Source: Codonopsis lanceolata
Taxonomy: Eukaryota > Streptophyta > Magnoliopsida > Asterales > Campanulaceae
Direction of reading: 5' to 3'
DNA: 64,000 nucleotides
NCBI GenBank assembly: GCA_013146195.2
Contig: CM028379.1
Coordinates: forward strand, 155,278,437 to 155,342,436
Part shown: piece by piece, positions 33,631 through 45,739 of the stretch
Layout of the letters: the number at the start of each line of letters is the position of its first letter
Position numbering within the stretch: position 1 is the first letter of the stretch
Translations under genes and position numbers: made by a program
Notes under the pieces: generated by a model
Told to the model about the DNA's origin: nothing
Database searches by the model: none
The model's input: the letters and a program-made list of their open reading frames with translations, nothing else

Positions 33631-34157
33631 ACCAAAACTCCCCGCCTAAGTCCCCTCTCTATCGCCGCGACTTTCTTAGTCGCCGCCTAATCGACCAAGT
33701 CGGCGCCTACGCCAAACCTCGTCGACCTTAATTTATTTTTGTAACTTTGATTTTATGGTATGCGGTGACTGGAGAAGGAAGGGGGGCGAACTGAAGAAAG
33801 AAGAGAGAGTGGTAATGGTGAGGCATAGAGGGAGGTAATGGGGGGTGAACTGAAGTAATATCTTTTTTGTTTTTAGTTCTAAACTTGGCTGGTTTATTGC
33901 TTTGGGGTTGTTGAGAATTGAGGTTAATGGTAGGTTTGCATATTTTTGTTCATTTTACAAATATAGATAAGTGTTTGATAAAATGACAAATATAAAAAAA
34001 ATTAAATTTGTAGTCAATGTGTTTGATCTTTGATGTAAATTATCAAAAAAATGGTAATTATGCCTTAATTTTAGGCCCCGCCTACGCCCCGACTAGTCCC
34101 CTAGGCGCTAGGCGCTAGTGTGCCGTCTAGCGACCGCCTAACGATTTTTAGAACCTT
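33631..34157. mobile_element. Probable hAT-type insertion with GGCGC-rich ends
   Basis: The right end reads CTAGGCGCTAGGCGCTAG, then CGATTTTTAGAACCTTGG, a motif seen at ends of a common plant hAT MITE family. The left end is CGCC-rich but not a clean complement. The flanks (AAGTAATAAACATAATC and TTTTGACATGAGCTAATAA) occur joined, uninterrupted, at 34670-34716, so something was inserted here. Confidence 0.5.
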
Positions 34158-35424
34158 GGTTTTGACATGAGCTAATAAATTACATATACAATAGAGTTCA
34201 TTCTCATCTATTTGTAATTGACTAAAACTATTTAGAGGTTGAGATTAAATTATTTTTAAATATTTAATAGTTGGGATTCACTCTCATATTCACATATGTG
34301 AGAGTAGTTATTCACTTTTAACTCTCTATTTTCTCTCATCCTGTTACAAAGTCATCCCTACAATTAATATTATGAGCAGTCACACCATGAAATTAATTTT
34401 CTAAACCATCACCCCTCACAAAACATCAACCTTACATTAATATAATCTCACAATATAGCTCAATTGATTGACTGAGACTATCTAGCTATGGGTGTTGATT
34501 CCGCCGCATAATCAAACATTTATAGGTCAGTTATATCCAACTTCTTACAAATAATCCCCCTCAACTACCATTATTTTAAAATTATATTTTCTATTTAGAC
34601 GTTCGTGTTTCATTTGACGAAATCAAATATATTCTTAATGTGACACGGACACGGACACAAGATTTAGTAAAGTAATAAACATAATCAATTTTGACATGAG
34701 CTAATAAATTACATATCTCAAAAATAATTGACACGTCACATAATATAGCTTTAATTAAAGTGTTCCACTTAACTCGATAACAATTAACATTCAATAGACA
34801 AAAATTTTAGTCAAGTCCCAAATTTTAGTTATTATATAAAAACTATTACAAAATTGAAAGGTAACAATATTTTTTAAAAAACTTCAATGGGGTCACTTGC
34901 CCCCACCTTTCCATGTGGATTCACCGCTGATGACCGCTTCATGAATTAATGTGAATCTTCTTCCCTTTTTTTTTTTTTGGGAGGGGGGGGGTGATATTTT
35001 AACTAAATACAATTCTCATAGTAATAACTCAAATTTGTTGATCCATCGTAATTAGTTTTACACCAACTCCGCCAATAGCAAATCTAGCTAGATTATTATT
35101 ATCAACTTGTTCTTGTACCAACTCACTATTTATTATGAAAACCTTATCGTTACTACCTAAAGCTAAATTTTTTCTTACAATTAGAATTAAATAAAGAATA
35201 AGTTTTATGTAAGAAGGTCTTATGGATCTTAATTCGTAATACGGAGTTTCACTCTATCACAACTCAATTCATCAGCACATGATGGATCAGATAAAAATGA
35301 TTTATCTTATAAAAAATTACTGTAAAACCATCTAACCTAAGTTTTTACCCTGAAAAAAAGACAATATTTTTTGGGAGAAGGACAAATTTACTTTCTTCAA
35401 AGCTTAGTTATATGAACAATAGAA

Positions 35425-35458
<34 letters not shown>

Positions 35459-35525
35459 GACAGTTTCCTTCGTATTTATGACAGTTTCTTGTCTAAATTA
35501 ACTTTCTAAAAATGAATATTCATTC
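34158..35525. other. Intergenic stretch
   Basis: No supported gene. It contains a second copy of the 45-bp flank motif (34670-34716) and dispersed repeat copy 2 (35195-35345). A TA run (35431-35458) lies in it. Confidence 0.5.
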
Positions 35526-35718
35526 AGGGTAATGCTAGGGTCACTTTAATAGCACTCAATTTTAGGTACCAAATGATATGACATCTTATGTGTCATATTG
35601 TTAACATAACTTTTTAACTTATTGTGAAGCCCATAAAATGCTAAATAAGATGACACATTGGAAACCACGTCATTTGGTGCACAAATTTGAGTGCTCATTA
35701 AGTGGCTCTAGCAATACT
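35526..35718. mobile_element. Small terminal-inverted-repeat element, 193 bp
   Basis: The left end AGGGTAATGCTAGGGTCAC pairs with the right end (complement AGTATTGCTAGAGCCAC), and the arms continue inward (TTTGGTACCT/TTTGGTGCAC). CATTC flanks it on both sides (35521-35525, 35719-35723). The class is uncertain. Confidence 0.65.
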
Positions 35719-36065
35719 CATTCATAAAATTATTATAATCAACAAAATTTAATAACAATTAATGTCCTATATATAAAAAAATATATCTCCTGAAACTCTT
35801 TGTATTCTATCAAGATTCTCAACATTTTTTGCATTCTATCCCTTTATATTTCCACCCCATAGATATTACTTATTAGTGAACCTTCAAAAGTAGTTTCTAA
35901 AATTTTTAAAGATAAATCTAATTTAAACATTTGAATATTTTCACATTATTTTTACCGAAAATACTATGACGTTGATCATTGTTGATGTCGAGGTAAGTAT
36001 AAAACTTATACTCCTATATAATCTAAAAATATAATTTCTATTGTTCTCAACACTTTACAAATATT

Positions 36066-36295
36066 TTATGGTGGTAAAATTAAGTTATCATATTTGTTTA
36101 TCAATTTCCATTTTTTGGTTGAAATACTTAAAACACAAATGGTACAAATTTTAGTACCGTTTTCGGTAAAATAAAAATAAAAAATAATTTGTAGTGCTAA
36201 GGTTAATTAATCATATTTGTTTATCAAATTTCCATTTTTTTTGTTCAAATACATCCAAAACAAATGATGCAAATTTAGTTCGTTTTTGGTAAACT
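36066..36295. repeat. Two-copy tandem repeat, about 121-bp period
   Basis: ATCATATTTGTTTATCAA, a T-run and TTTTCGGTAAA-type ends recur once, about 121 bases apart, with modest divergence. Confidence 0.7.
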
Positions 36296-36308
36296 ACTTA
36301 CTACATAT

Positions 36309-36568
36309 TAGGGGTGTAAATCGGAACCACCGAACCACGGAACCGAACTAAACCAAACCAAACCAGTCGGCTTGGTTCGGTTTTGGTCGAAGACGGTTCG
36401 GTTTCGGTTTCAAGAATTGGAAACCTACGCGGTTCGGTTCGGTTCACGGTTTTTGGTATCGAACCAAACCAAACCGAACCGAACCAAACCACCCTATATA
36501 TTTTTATTTATTTATTATATAATATATATTATATTACATTTATTAACGATTTTGAACCTTTGTTTTAT

Positions 36569-36607
<39 letters not shown>

Positions 36608-36981
36608 GGATACTAAACAAAACAAAATCTTGATTATTGAAGAACTATTATTTCTTACATTGTTTGTGTTTATTTTAGAATTTGTATTGTTTTATTTATG
36701 ATAATTTGTTGTTAAGAGATTATTTCCTAATTTTGATGTTAATTTTAAATTAAAATATTATTTTTATTGTTATTTTTAATGTTGGTTAATTTTATTAAAA
36801 ATAATTTATATAAACCACAAAACCGAACCAAACCAAACCAAACCGAGTGGTTCGGTTCGGTTCGGTTCCAAGTCTTACTCGGTTCAGTTCGGTTTGAGAT
36901 TTTTGGAACCACTAAGAGGCGGTTTGGTTTGTGGTTTTGGCATAAACCAAACCAAACCAAACCGAACCACTTACACCCCTA
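36309..36981. mobile_element. hAT-type MITE, 673 bp, with exact 8-bp target duplication
   Basis: The ends are TAGGGGTGTAAAT and the complement of TAGGGGTGTAAGTGG. CTACATAT is duplicated exactly (36301-36308, 36982-36989). The interior is packed with GGTTCGGTTTGGTTT-like motifs in both orientations near each end. A TA microsatellite lies at 36574-36604. No transposase. Confidence 0.92.
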
Positions 36982-37587
36982 CTACATATTCTCATGTTCA
37001 ATCACTTTTCATGCCCCCCATTAGGAGGAAAAAAAAAACTTACTACATATTCGTGTGTGTGTATATATAGACACATAAATGATAAATAATTCTTGAAATA
37101 ACTACATAATACTATAATATAGAAATCATGTTTATTAATAAATTGAACATGCAAAATTAGAGATAATTATCCTATTATGATTTCAAATGTTAAAATATTG
37201 ATATATATTCATGCATCGTAATAATTAATAACATCTTTTATCGACTATTTAGTAGATGTATATGTCAAATGATTCATATACAACACACAATGATTCACAA
37301 GTATCAAATTAAATATATGATATCATTTTAATCAAATTATAATATTTCCAAAACATTGATACACAAGGTGCAACAAGACAGTGCAAACATTAAAACAAAC
37401 TTGCAAAATCACGAAAGGATCGAAGCAATTTTGATCTGTAAAAAATTAAAATAATTCAATTTTCATATCATAATACTTGTTGATCGATTTTCATTTCAAG
37501 ATATGTATTCATCTTCTAATTTTATTTTTTCTATTCATTTTGTTTATATATTGTTTAATTTAAAAATATATATGTCGTATGTTTAAC

Positions 37588-37608
37588 GCATGGATGCAAA
37601 AAACTAGT
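37588..37608 (+). mobile_element. Putative Helitron 3' terminus
   Basis: A short hairpin (GCAT-GG-ATGC) is followed by six A and CTAGT. The stem is very short, so this is weak. Confidence 0.25.
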
Positions 37609-38091
37609 TAGTTATAAGGCTATTAATGTTGTTTCATAATCTATTTCATTCGTTCCACTCAAAATGTTCATTTTTGAAAAATCTAATTACTAAATATATA
37701 AATCAAATATTCAAGTTAGTTACAATTACAATATATTTTTTAGCATAATCAATATGTTAATATCAAATATAAAGAAGCTATACATAATTATTTGAAAATA
37801 ATTTTTTTAAATAAAACATCTAAAAATAATATGATAGACTCTTTTTCCAAAACGGAAGAAGTATTTACGATCAACTAATTTGTTAAAGTTCATAGATCAT
37901 AATTACCCTGTAACGGCTCGCTTTAAACATAATCCTTTATAGCATGAGAAGATAAGACACTTCACATTGATATAGCTTTAACTAATATTCTCCATTTAAC
38001 TCTATCGTCGAATACATCTGTCAAAAAGTTTGGTGCTTCATCATTTTAAAAGCAAATTCTCTTCTTATTCAAGGTAATCTTCAAATATATT

Positions 38092-38340
38092 GGTGCCGTT
38101 TGCTGGCCATATTAGGATAAACATTATATTTTTGGTACTATTAATTTCCTCATTATTATGTACCAGAATTAATAATTATATTTCAAATAATAACATGATA
38201 TTTGGTAGCACCAGGATTAAATGCTTTAATCCAATCCTTAATATAATATGATGTTTGGTAGCACTAGGATATGAGTTAATATTAATTATTAATTTTTTTC
38301 CAACAATAACCTTTATACAATCATCCAACATATGCCTAAT
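38092..38340. mobile_element. Tourist-like MITE fragment
   Basis: It begins GGTGCCGTTTGCTGGCC and continues with TTAGGATAAACATTAT, like the end of the complete element at 38703-39002. The other end is not clear. Confidence 0.45.
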
Positions 38341-38702
38341 TGAATATTTTTCAAAATTGTTAAAAGTATAGCTTGAAAAAGTATTAACAGTTAGGACAAA
38401 AAAATTAAAAATCAGTTTTTTTTTTCTTAACTTGACTTCTCGTTTTCAAAGGGAAAAATAATTGGGCTACATGTCCTACATAACTTCAACAACCTAACAA
38501 AAAAAAAAAATTTACTTATCCTAGAATCTCAACAAATCAATACGAAAATATGCTTTCATAATAACATGATATTACAAAATAATCTAAAACACCTCCCATA
38601 AAATACCGCAATTGTAATTTTATTATAAGAAACCCGATATAATTCTAAGTATTTCAATCTAAAAACCACCACCGACATAATCAATTGGTATCAACATATA
38701 TA

Positions 38703-39002
38703 GGGCTTGTTTGGTAGTCGGATAAGGATAAACAGTATTATTAATCTCAGTACTATTAGTGCCCTCGTTATTATTCCTCACTTGTATATCGGGGGTAGTT
38801 TTGAGATTACAAATGTTAATCCCAATTTTTTTAGTGAGGACGCTAATAATACCACCCTCTCCCTTGGTACTAATAATGAGGGGATAATGACTTTATCCGG
38901 ATAACTCGTGCTATTAGTCCTGACCACATATTGCGTACCAAACATCAGACAACTCGGCTTATTAATCCTATCCGACCTTAATCCTGACTACCAAACGGCA
39001 CC
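38703..39002. mobile_element. Tourist-like MITE, 300 bp
   Basis: The ends are GGGCTTGTTTGGTAGTCGG and the complement of GGTGCCGTTTGGTAGTCAGG, flanked by ATA (38700-38702, 39003-39005). No transposase. It is the same family as the relic around 42128-44097. Confidence 0.8.
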
Positions 39003-39141
39003 ATAATCTTGGAAAATAACCAACAAAATCTAAAAAATGACACAAACCTAAACGTAACATGATGGGGGGGGGGAGGAGTTGAAATCTCGCTATTATTATT
39101 TTTTAAAATCATCTTCACCATCTCCATGCGAGTTTCGTTAC

Positions 39142-40588
39142 TGATAAATGTGTATATTGTCTATATTTTTTGATACTTTGGGCTTATTTTTCTAGTCAAT
39201 ATTACATTTATCATTGCTAATTTAATTGTTTTGACACCTTTACCTTTATTTATCTTAATTGGGCAGTTTTGTAATTTTGTGCATTAAAGTCAAGCTTTAT
39301 TGATAAATTAAAGACAAGTTTTAATGATGAAGTAAAGACAAAAAGAATAATTGAATTCCAACATTTTTCGTAGGCAGCTGTTATTTTCGTGGATGGAAAG
39401 TTAATGTCAAACATTAAATTGAAGATTTCCAGCAACAACCTTCAATCGGGGCAGCTGAAAAGTCACTTCCAATATTTTCCAGTTTAGACCTTTTTATGTA
39501 TCAAGACTAAATGACATCTAAAGGGGGAATGAAGAGTTTTTAATCCCTCATTTATCTCTCCTTTATTGTCATTACTCCAATTTATTTTGGTTGGTGAGAC
39601 AAGGGGAGAGGAAAGACTTAGTTTTTCCTATATATATCTCCTTCTTCCCCTCCTTAGAGATATATAATTTTACTTCTATATTCTCCTCTCGAATAGTTAA
39701 ATAAACTTTTAAAGTAGTTTTAAATTTGAAGACGCTTGTTCGTGAATCCATTCGAAAGTATTTTGTTATTACAAGTTCTTCTTTTTTTCCTTTTCTTTAC
39801 TTTTATTTTATGATTATTCTTAACATGTTTATTTTAGTTACTTTAATTATGTGTGAGTAGTTTTCCAATTCTAGAATTAGGTGTAGCTCGTAATAGATTT
39901 ATAAATAAAGTTTCTATCTTTCCGTCTATTTGAATGTCACCCGTTTTGATTCGATTTTAGCTTTGTCAATAATTGTTTAATATTGTGGTAGCGATGGACC
40001 GAAAGGTGAAACTACTACGTTTATGCAATAACCTTAGTTACTAAAGTGAAGGACTGAAATGTGAAGCGTAGGTAACGGAACTCTAATATTGAACTAGAAA
40101 TTTATGAGAACGAGAGTTGATTGAATTTCTAGAAGCTTATAAAAATTGTAGGACATAATGAGTTTAGTTTAATCCATTGAGCAAGACATCGAATTTGAAT
40201 TAATCTAGACACGGTTGAGAGTAGTTCGAAAGAATGCAATAAACTATTTTTTATGCAATTCGCCTTCAAAATTTGACATTCATCACGAACGAAAAGATTG
40301 TTACGAAATTTATAAATTCATTGTTGTAGTGAACCGAAATCCTAGAAGATTTTCAATTATTATTTTTAATCAAAAATCTAATCTTGCATTTTAATTTAGT
40401 TAATTTAGTCTTGCTAATTTAATTTGCGTATCACAACCAAAATCTTGAAATCAATTAGTCTAGATAATTTTAATTGTGAGTTCTTCGGTACTTGATTCAA
40501 AGTTCCTGTGGGATCGACATCCTAAATACTACACGAATAACCGTGCGCTTACGGTAGGATTTAGTGATAAATTGAAAATCACTCAACA
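39142..40588 (+). repeat. Solo LTR, 1447 bp, probably Ty3/Gypsy
   Basis: It starts TGATAAATG and ends CTCAACA, flanked by GTTAC (39137-39141) and ATTAC (40589-40593), a 4-of-5 target duplication. Near the right end the phrase TTCCTGTGGGATCGACATCC followed by CGTGCGCTTACGG resembles the tails of plant Gypsy LTRs. No internal domain follows, so recombination between two LTRs is likely. Confidence 0.65.
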
Positions 40589-40593
40589 ATTAC

Positions 40594-41198
40594 TTTTAAA
40601 TCCACGAAAGGCATTGAAGAGGTGAGGCTTCAAAGTCAATTGACATGTTATAGACACCCATTCTGAAAAAGACAATCCAAGAGGTTCAAGTAGATCATCA
40701 AGTTGCTCCCTCTTATTACTTTGGTCTTTTTCATATCCGAAATGACCAACCATTACTTGTAGCTTATATATTAACCAATATGTAAACCACAAACAAAGCT
40801 ATTTATTACAACTTTTTAACAAACTTTTGCAATTTCTGTAATGTTAGTACTTAATGGTCCAATTTTGTGCTTTCATGTGAGATCATCAATCTGGAAAAAC
40901 CAATTTCTAACAAAAATTCTCTTACTAAACTACAATATGCTAATCTATGAACAATAGAAACCTTAATAAATAATGATTTCTTAACAATAAAAAAAGGAAT
41001 TGTAACACCTTAATTGTGATTCCCACCACTATGAACCTAATCAGATACATCAATCTTTCACATACCCAAAATCACCTTTATGAATCAGGGTTATGTTTGA
41101 CGATATGAACCCTAATCTGATAATCCGAATGGAATGGAATTTATCGAATGATAGAGAAGTAGAAGAAGAGAGAAAAGATGAAATCACTAACCCAATCG
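40594..41198. other. Intergenic stretch between two solo LTRs
   Basis: Nothing recognisable; the short open frames have no protein-like pattern. Confidence 0.5.
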
Positions 41199-41203
41199 AT
41201 ATT

Positions 41204-41987
41204 TGTAAGAGCATATTTTTAACACATGTTTAATGCATATGTTATTATGCTCCTCTAAGAAACTTCCTAGCTTTATTTCCTTCTTTACATGATTGAGTAA
41301 TTGATTGTTGTTGCCTTTCTTAAGCAATATTGGTGATCAAGTTTGAATTATTTATGGAATGATTTATTTGACTAACTAATTAATCGTTCCATGTTTAGTT
41401 CCTTCCATTTCTTTTTTACAGGCCTGGACGACTTCTTGGAGTATAAAAGAGACGCTCTACCATTCAGAAAAGTAAGACTTTTAGAGAGTTTTCAGAGAGA
41501 GAGAGAGAGAGAGAGAGACTGTGTAGCTAGAACTGCCAATGTGCTTTAGAATGTGACAACATTGCGAACTACATTGACTGGTAGCTTTCCAGATTTCTTG
41601 TTTTGCTCACTGATCTGTTTGGATCTTTGTTTCTGTGAGCACGTATGCTAGACTGACTATATCAAACTCTGTAAGGAGACTTTCGTTTTTCGTTTTCACA
41701 TAGTGATAGTTTTCATAATTGTAATCTCTATAATTGTTTTTCTATAATGAAAGATTTTGGCCTTGTTGGCTTTATCTACGAGTATTTCTTGTAGACCTGA
41801 ACCTAACACTTTGTCTCTTCTCTCTATGATGTATCCTCTCTTATTTCCACAGCTGTTCATTGTTGAATGTGTCTGAAAATTTTGCAACATTCTGTGCAAC
41901 ATTCTAAACTACATTCTGAGATACATTTGATACAACATTAACTGTTTTACTTGTTTTATTTTGAGAACCCGAGCTACAAATCTTTCA
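41204..41987 (+). repeat. Solo LTR, 784 bp, with exact 5-bp target duplication
   Basis: It starts TGTAAGAGCATA and ends AATCTTTCA, flanked by ATATT on both sides (41199-41203, 41988-41992). An LTR promoter is visible: TATAAAAGAGACGC at about 41441-41454, followed by a GA repeat (41498-41518). No retrotransposon genes are adjacent. Confidence 0.85.
41441..41448 (+). promoter_or_regulatory. TATA box inside the solo LTR
   Basis: GAGTATAAAAGAGACGC, in the middle of the LTR where the U3/R promoter is expected. Confidence 0.6.
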
Positions 41988-42263
41988 ATATTCCTACCAA
42001 CGATCGTCTTCTAGTAGTAGCCATTTGCGTCACAGAACGATGCATGAAGATGAGTTTATTATGCGTCTATTCTGGAGTATTTATGCGAGGGTAATTTTTT
42101 GAAATGTCGTGTCTTATCTAATTCAGACTATAATAACACCACCCCCCTTTCCGGGATAAATAACGAGGTAAAAAAAGGGCTTATCTGGACCACTCCTCTT
42201 ATTAAGCCCGATGCTTAATATCGTACCAAACAACCTATTTAATTATTAATAGTTCTATCCAGC

Positions 42264-44067
42264 TGTGGGTTCCCGGGACTGTGCGCCCGCGCCCCGTGCG
42301 CCCTTGGATAGGGGTGCGCGTACGTGTAGATGCGGGACACCACTGCTTTCATTCCACCCTTCCTTGTTTAGGGGAAGACGAAATTAAAAGTACGAGAGGA
42401 GTGTTGTCTAGGATAGCGCGTTGGAATACGCCTCGGTAATTTTCAGTGGATTTTTGGTCAAATATGGGAGCTTTGAGTTTTCTACATCAAGTTATCCCTT
42501 GTTTAGGGGAAACCAGGATATAGGAATACATCACCCTTTCATTCTCATTCTCCCTTTTTTAGGGGAAAACGGAAAAATGCAAGAAAGGAGTGTTGCGAGG
42601 CCCCACTATGGATTTTATGAAAATAGCCTTATGGCCTATTTCGGATCACTATGGGTGCTTTGGGTTTTCTGCATCAAGTTATCCCTTGTTTAGGGGATAC
42701 CAGGATATAGGAATACATCACCTTTTCATTCTCATTTTCCCTTTTAAAAGGGAAAACGGAAAAGTGAAAGAAAAGATGTTGTGATGCCCCTCTAGATCCA
42801 AAATGTTTTATAGAGTCGTCATCTTTATTTTAAGGAATAAATAAAGCAAAAAAAAAAAAACCAGAGATTGTAAAACGGATTCGGAGGCTAAGTTACGAGT
42901 TGGGAAGGTGTTAGGCACCCAATTCGCCCTTTCAGTCTAAAAAATAGTTTTTGGCTAAAGTATGCTTTTTGTTATATTTATTTAGCAAATAAATAAAGCA
43001 TTAAAAGATAGGAAATAAAAACAAATACATCCGCGGCTACATTATTTACGGACTTGCAGCCGTCTCTTTACAAATAGTTACAAATATACTTAAAATATTT
43101 TGCTATAATAATGACTCTTTTTAGTGCTATTTCCTAACTAAATTCGGGCAGCACAACGGCTTACATTTTTATATTAGGCCGGATGGAAAATAGCATTTTT
43201 TACAAATGAAAATTTAAAACTTACCTACTGGCGGATTAGGGTGTGCTCGCTCTATCCTTCAGGGAGAGGGAGTCTTTTTTTATGAAGTGATGTGGGGATT
43301 CGGGCAGAATAACTGCTTCCGAAGGTTACTTTTTGCCTCGGGATCCGGGCATAGTAACAGCTTATTTTGGTTGATTTGTTTGCTTGAGGGAGACGGAAAT
43401 CAGGCAGAATAATGACTTATTTCTAACTGATTTGGCCTTTTAAATCGGGCAGAGCAACTGCTCTTTCCACGATTTTTGGACCGGGGAAAAAGGGTGGAAA
43501 CCTATCTGGGGGGCTAAGGCTCACTTTAACCGGTGGTTTATAAGTTTGTAGGAGATTTGGCAGGGTTTCGAGGCTTTGGAGAAGGATCGTTCACTATCTC
43601 ATTTCGCTCTCTATTTCTCCAGCGTAACAACGACGCGGAGAATTCTTTGGGGAAGAAAGGTGTGTCTGAAAGTGAACCCCGAAGGCTCTATTTATAGCCT
43701 GGAGAGAGGACACCGAGGGAATTAAATTTTCTCTCTTCGTGCTCCATTCAGTTGTACACAACGCCGAGGATTTTGCACATTACGACGAACTGTAGCTGTC
43801 CTGTAGCAGTTTGGGAGCACTGTAGCATGAAATTGGGCGCCACCCCTTAACAAACTGGGCACCACCCCCATTTGGAGCATGGGTGGCGCCAACTTTGGCC
43901 AAGTCGTTTCTTTTTTCGCACTTTAACCCCTACATTTCACTGTTTTGCGCATCCTACTTTGTCCTTTTGCATTTTCAACCCTGTAACTTGACATTTGTTA
44001 AGTATTAACAGGTCTTGATATTTCATGTCATGTTACATACCAAGGGTACGAACTTGGGGTATCTACA
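42264..44067 (-). repeat. LTR-like element (solo LTR or short non-coding retroelement), 1804 bp
   Basis: It has TG and CA ends (TGTGGGTTCCCGGG at the left, GGGGTATCTACA at the right). The 5-bp duplication CCAGC is exact (42259-42263, 44068-44072). TGTAGATACCCC on the minus strand is a frequent plant LTR start, which suggests the orientation. No gag-pol is present. It contains GTGTTAGGCACCCAATTCGCC, a phrase common in such non-coding repeats, and a tandem duplication at 42459-42785. Confidence 0.75.
42459..42785. repeat. Two-copy tandem repeat, about 190-bp period, inside the LTR-like element
   Basis: The phrase CATCAAGTTATCCCTTGTTT and the following 90 bases recur once, about 190 bases later. 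Divergence is low. Confidence 0.8.
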
Positions 44068-44349
44068 CCAGCCTCTTATCTGACTACCAAACGACCCTAT
44101 AAAGTTTGACTAAAGACGAGAGCTTACTTGTTTTCAAAAAGTAGAATTTACATGGCTCCACATCTATCACACTCATTGTCACATATTTTATTTCATTTGA
44201 TCTTAGACTTATATATGTCCGTGTACAAAAAAGGTCATATAAAATAATTAGGATACGTGGATAACCAAGATTCAAAGGGATATGAGATGTGAAATAGAGT
44301 AAGATCCACCGTTTCAAGCCTACATTACATAAGCACAAGGGGTAATACT

Positions 44350-44539
44350 TACTCTCTTTGTTTTGGTTTTGAGCAAATAGTCCACTATTCTATTTTGTAT
44401 GTTTCACATAAAGAGTCTATTTTTAAAAATTAAGGCTTAAAAGTGTTATTTTATTATTAATGACCTACTAAAAGTGTCATTTTCTTTTAAAAAGAATAGA
44501 TTTTCAAATTGGAACTATTTACCCAGAACGGAAGGAGTA
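44350..44539 (+). mobile_element. Stowaway-like MITE, 190 bp (best copy of its family here)
   Basis: The left end is TACTCTCTTTGTTTTGG and the right end CAGAACGGAAGGAGTA. The interior repeats the motif seen at about 10475, 29823 and 30099. The TA-type target is consistent with Stowaway. Confidence 0.7.
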
Positions 44540-45064
44540 CAATTTAGGACCTTACATGTTCTTTAAATGCATTATACATGATTTATGATTTACCATCAAA
44601 TAAATCAAACCAAATACTTATAAAATAACTTATATATGAAAAGTTATAAGTTATAAAAACATTTCAGAAAGTTGAATCGAACGACCAGTTATCAATTAGG
44701 CAAAAATATTAGGTTTACTACTGGTGTTAAGACAATTGTTACAACTTGCCTAAGACAACCTTTTACAAGACAAGTAGTAACAATAATCGTAAACCTAACA
44801 TTATTACTATATGTACAAACTTAGAGATGGCAAATTTTTCCAGCGTCTATTTGTCCGTCCAGACTCTCCAATAAATAATGGGTATGGGCATGCCCAACAT
44901 TTTAAGTGGGCACAAATGGACATGTCCATTTGAGACCATTAATTATGATGAGCTAAATGGGCACCCACTTGGGCACCCATGCTAAAACTTATTCTCTTGT
45001 TTTTCAAATTTCACTCCGATTTTTGCTCTTCCCAATCTCTTAATAATGATGTTTAACATATAAC

Positions 45065-45066
<2 letters not shown>

Positions 45067-45125
<59 letters not shown>
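45067..45125. repeat. (TA)n microsatellite
   Basis: About 29 TA units, followed by AAAATTATGTCGTGTGTTGG. Confidence 0.95.
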
Positions 45126-45127
<2 letters not shown>

Positions 45128-45185
45128 CAAAATTATGTCGTGTGTTGGATCCCCACCTCTCCCCCTATCTCAATTTTATATATAT

Positions 45186-45215
45186 ACTAGATCTTCATGG
45201 TTGTGCCTATGGCAC
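45186..45215 (-). mobile_element. Putative Helitron 3' terminus
   Basis: On the minus strand a perfect 5-bp hairpin (GTGCC-ATA-GGCAC) is followed 12 bases later by CTAGT, as in Helitron ends. Confidence 0.45.
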
Positions 45216-45603
45216 GATGCCAGTATATCTGATTTCGTCAATTGAAATGACAGTGCCTAAATAGAAGGTGAGTTTTTTAAAAATGTTACAGTTGAGGGGT
45301 ACATTGCTTCAAGTGATAGTTGTGAGATTTATGTTTTATAAAGGATTACTATTAAGAAGATTAATCGCATGGTGAGACTTTATAATATTAAGATAAAATA
45401 TAGGGAGAAGAAAAAAAAAGTGTCTGCTCATAATATTAATTACAGGGCGTGACTTGTAATAGAGAAAGAAAAAATATGAAGTTAAAAATGGATAACTACT
45501 CACACATGTGAATGTGAGGGTAAGGGTGAATCTCAACCATTAATTTTTTTTAAGATAATCTAATCTTAACTTCTGAATAGCCCTAATCAATTACCTAACT
45601 GTT

Positions 45604-45607
<4 letters not shown>

Positions 45608-45673
<66 letters not shown>
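45608..45673. repeat. (TA)n microsatellite with repeated flank
   Basis: About 33 TA units, followed by AAAATTATGTCGTGTTTTGG, nearly the same flank as the array at 45067-45125. Confidence 0.95.
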
Positions 45674-45676
<3 letters not shown>

Positions 45677-45739
45677 AAATTATGTCGTGTTTTGGATCCC
45701 TATCCCACCCCTCTCCCTCTCCCCCGATCTCACTTAGAT

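Larger units (their letters stand above)
42128..44097. mobile_element. Tourist-like MITE relic split by an LTR-type insertion
   Basis: The left piece (42128-42263) and right piece (44073-44097, ending TGACTACCAAACGACCC) together match the second half of the element at 38703-39002. The first half is missing. The split falls exactly at the duplicated CCAGC. Confidence 0.65.

Noticed and set aside
36372..37024. Frames full of FGSVRF/NQTKPN-type repeats
   Set aside because: They come from GGTTCGGTTTGGTTT motifs of the hAT MITE, not from a protein.
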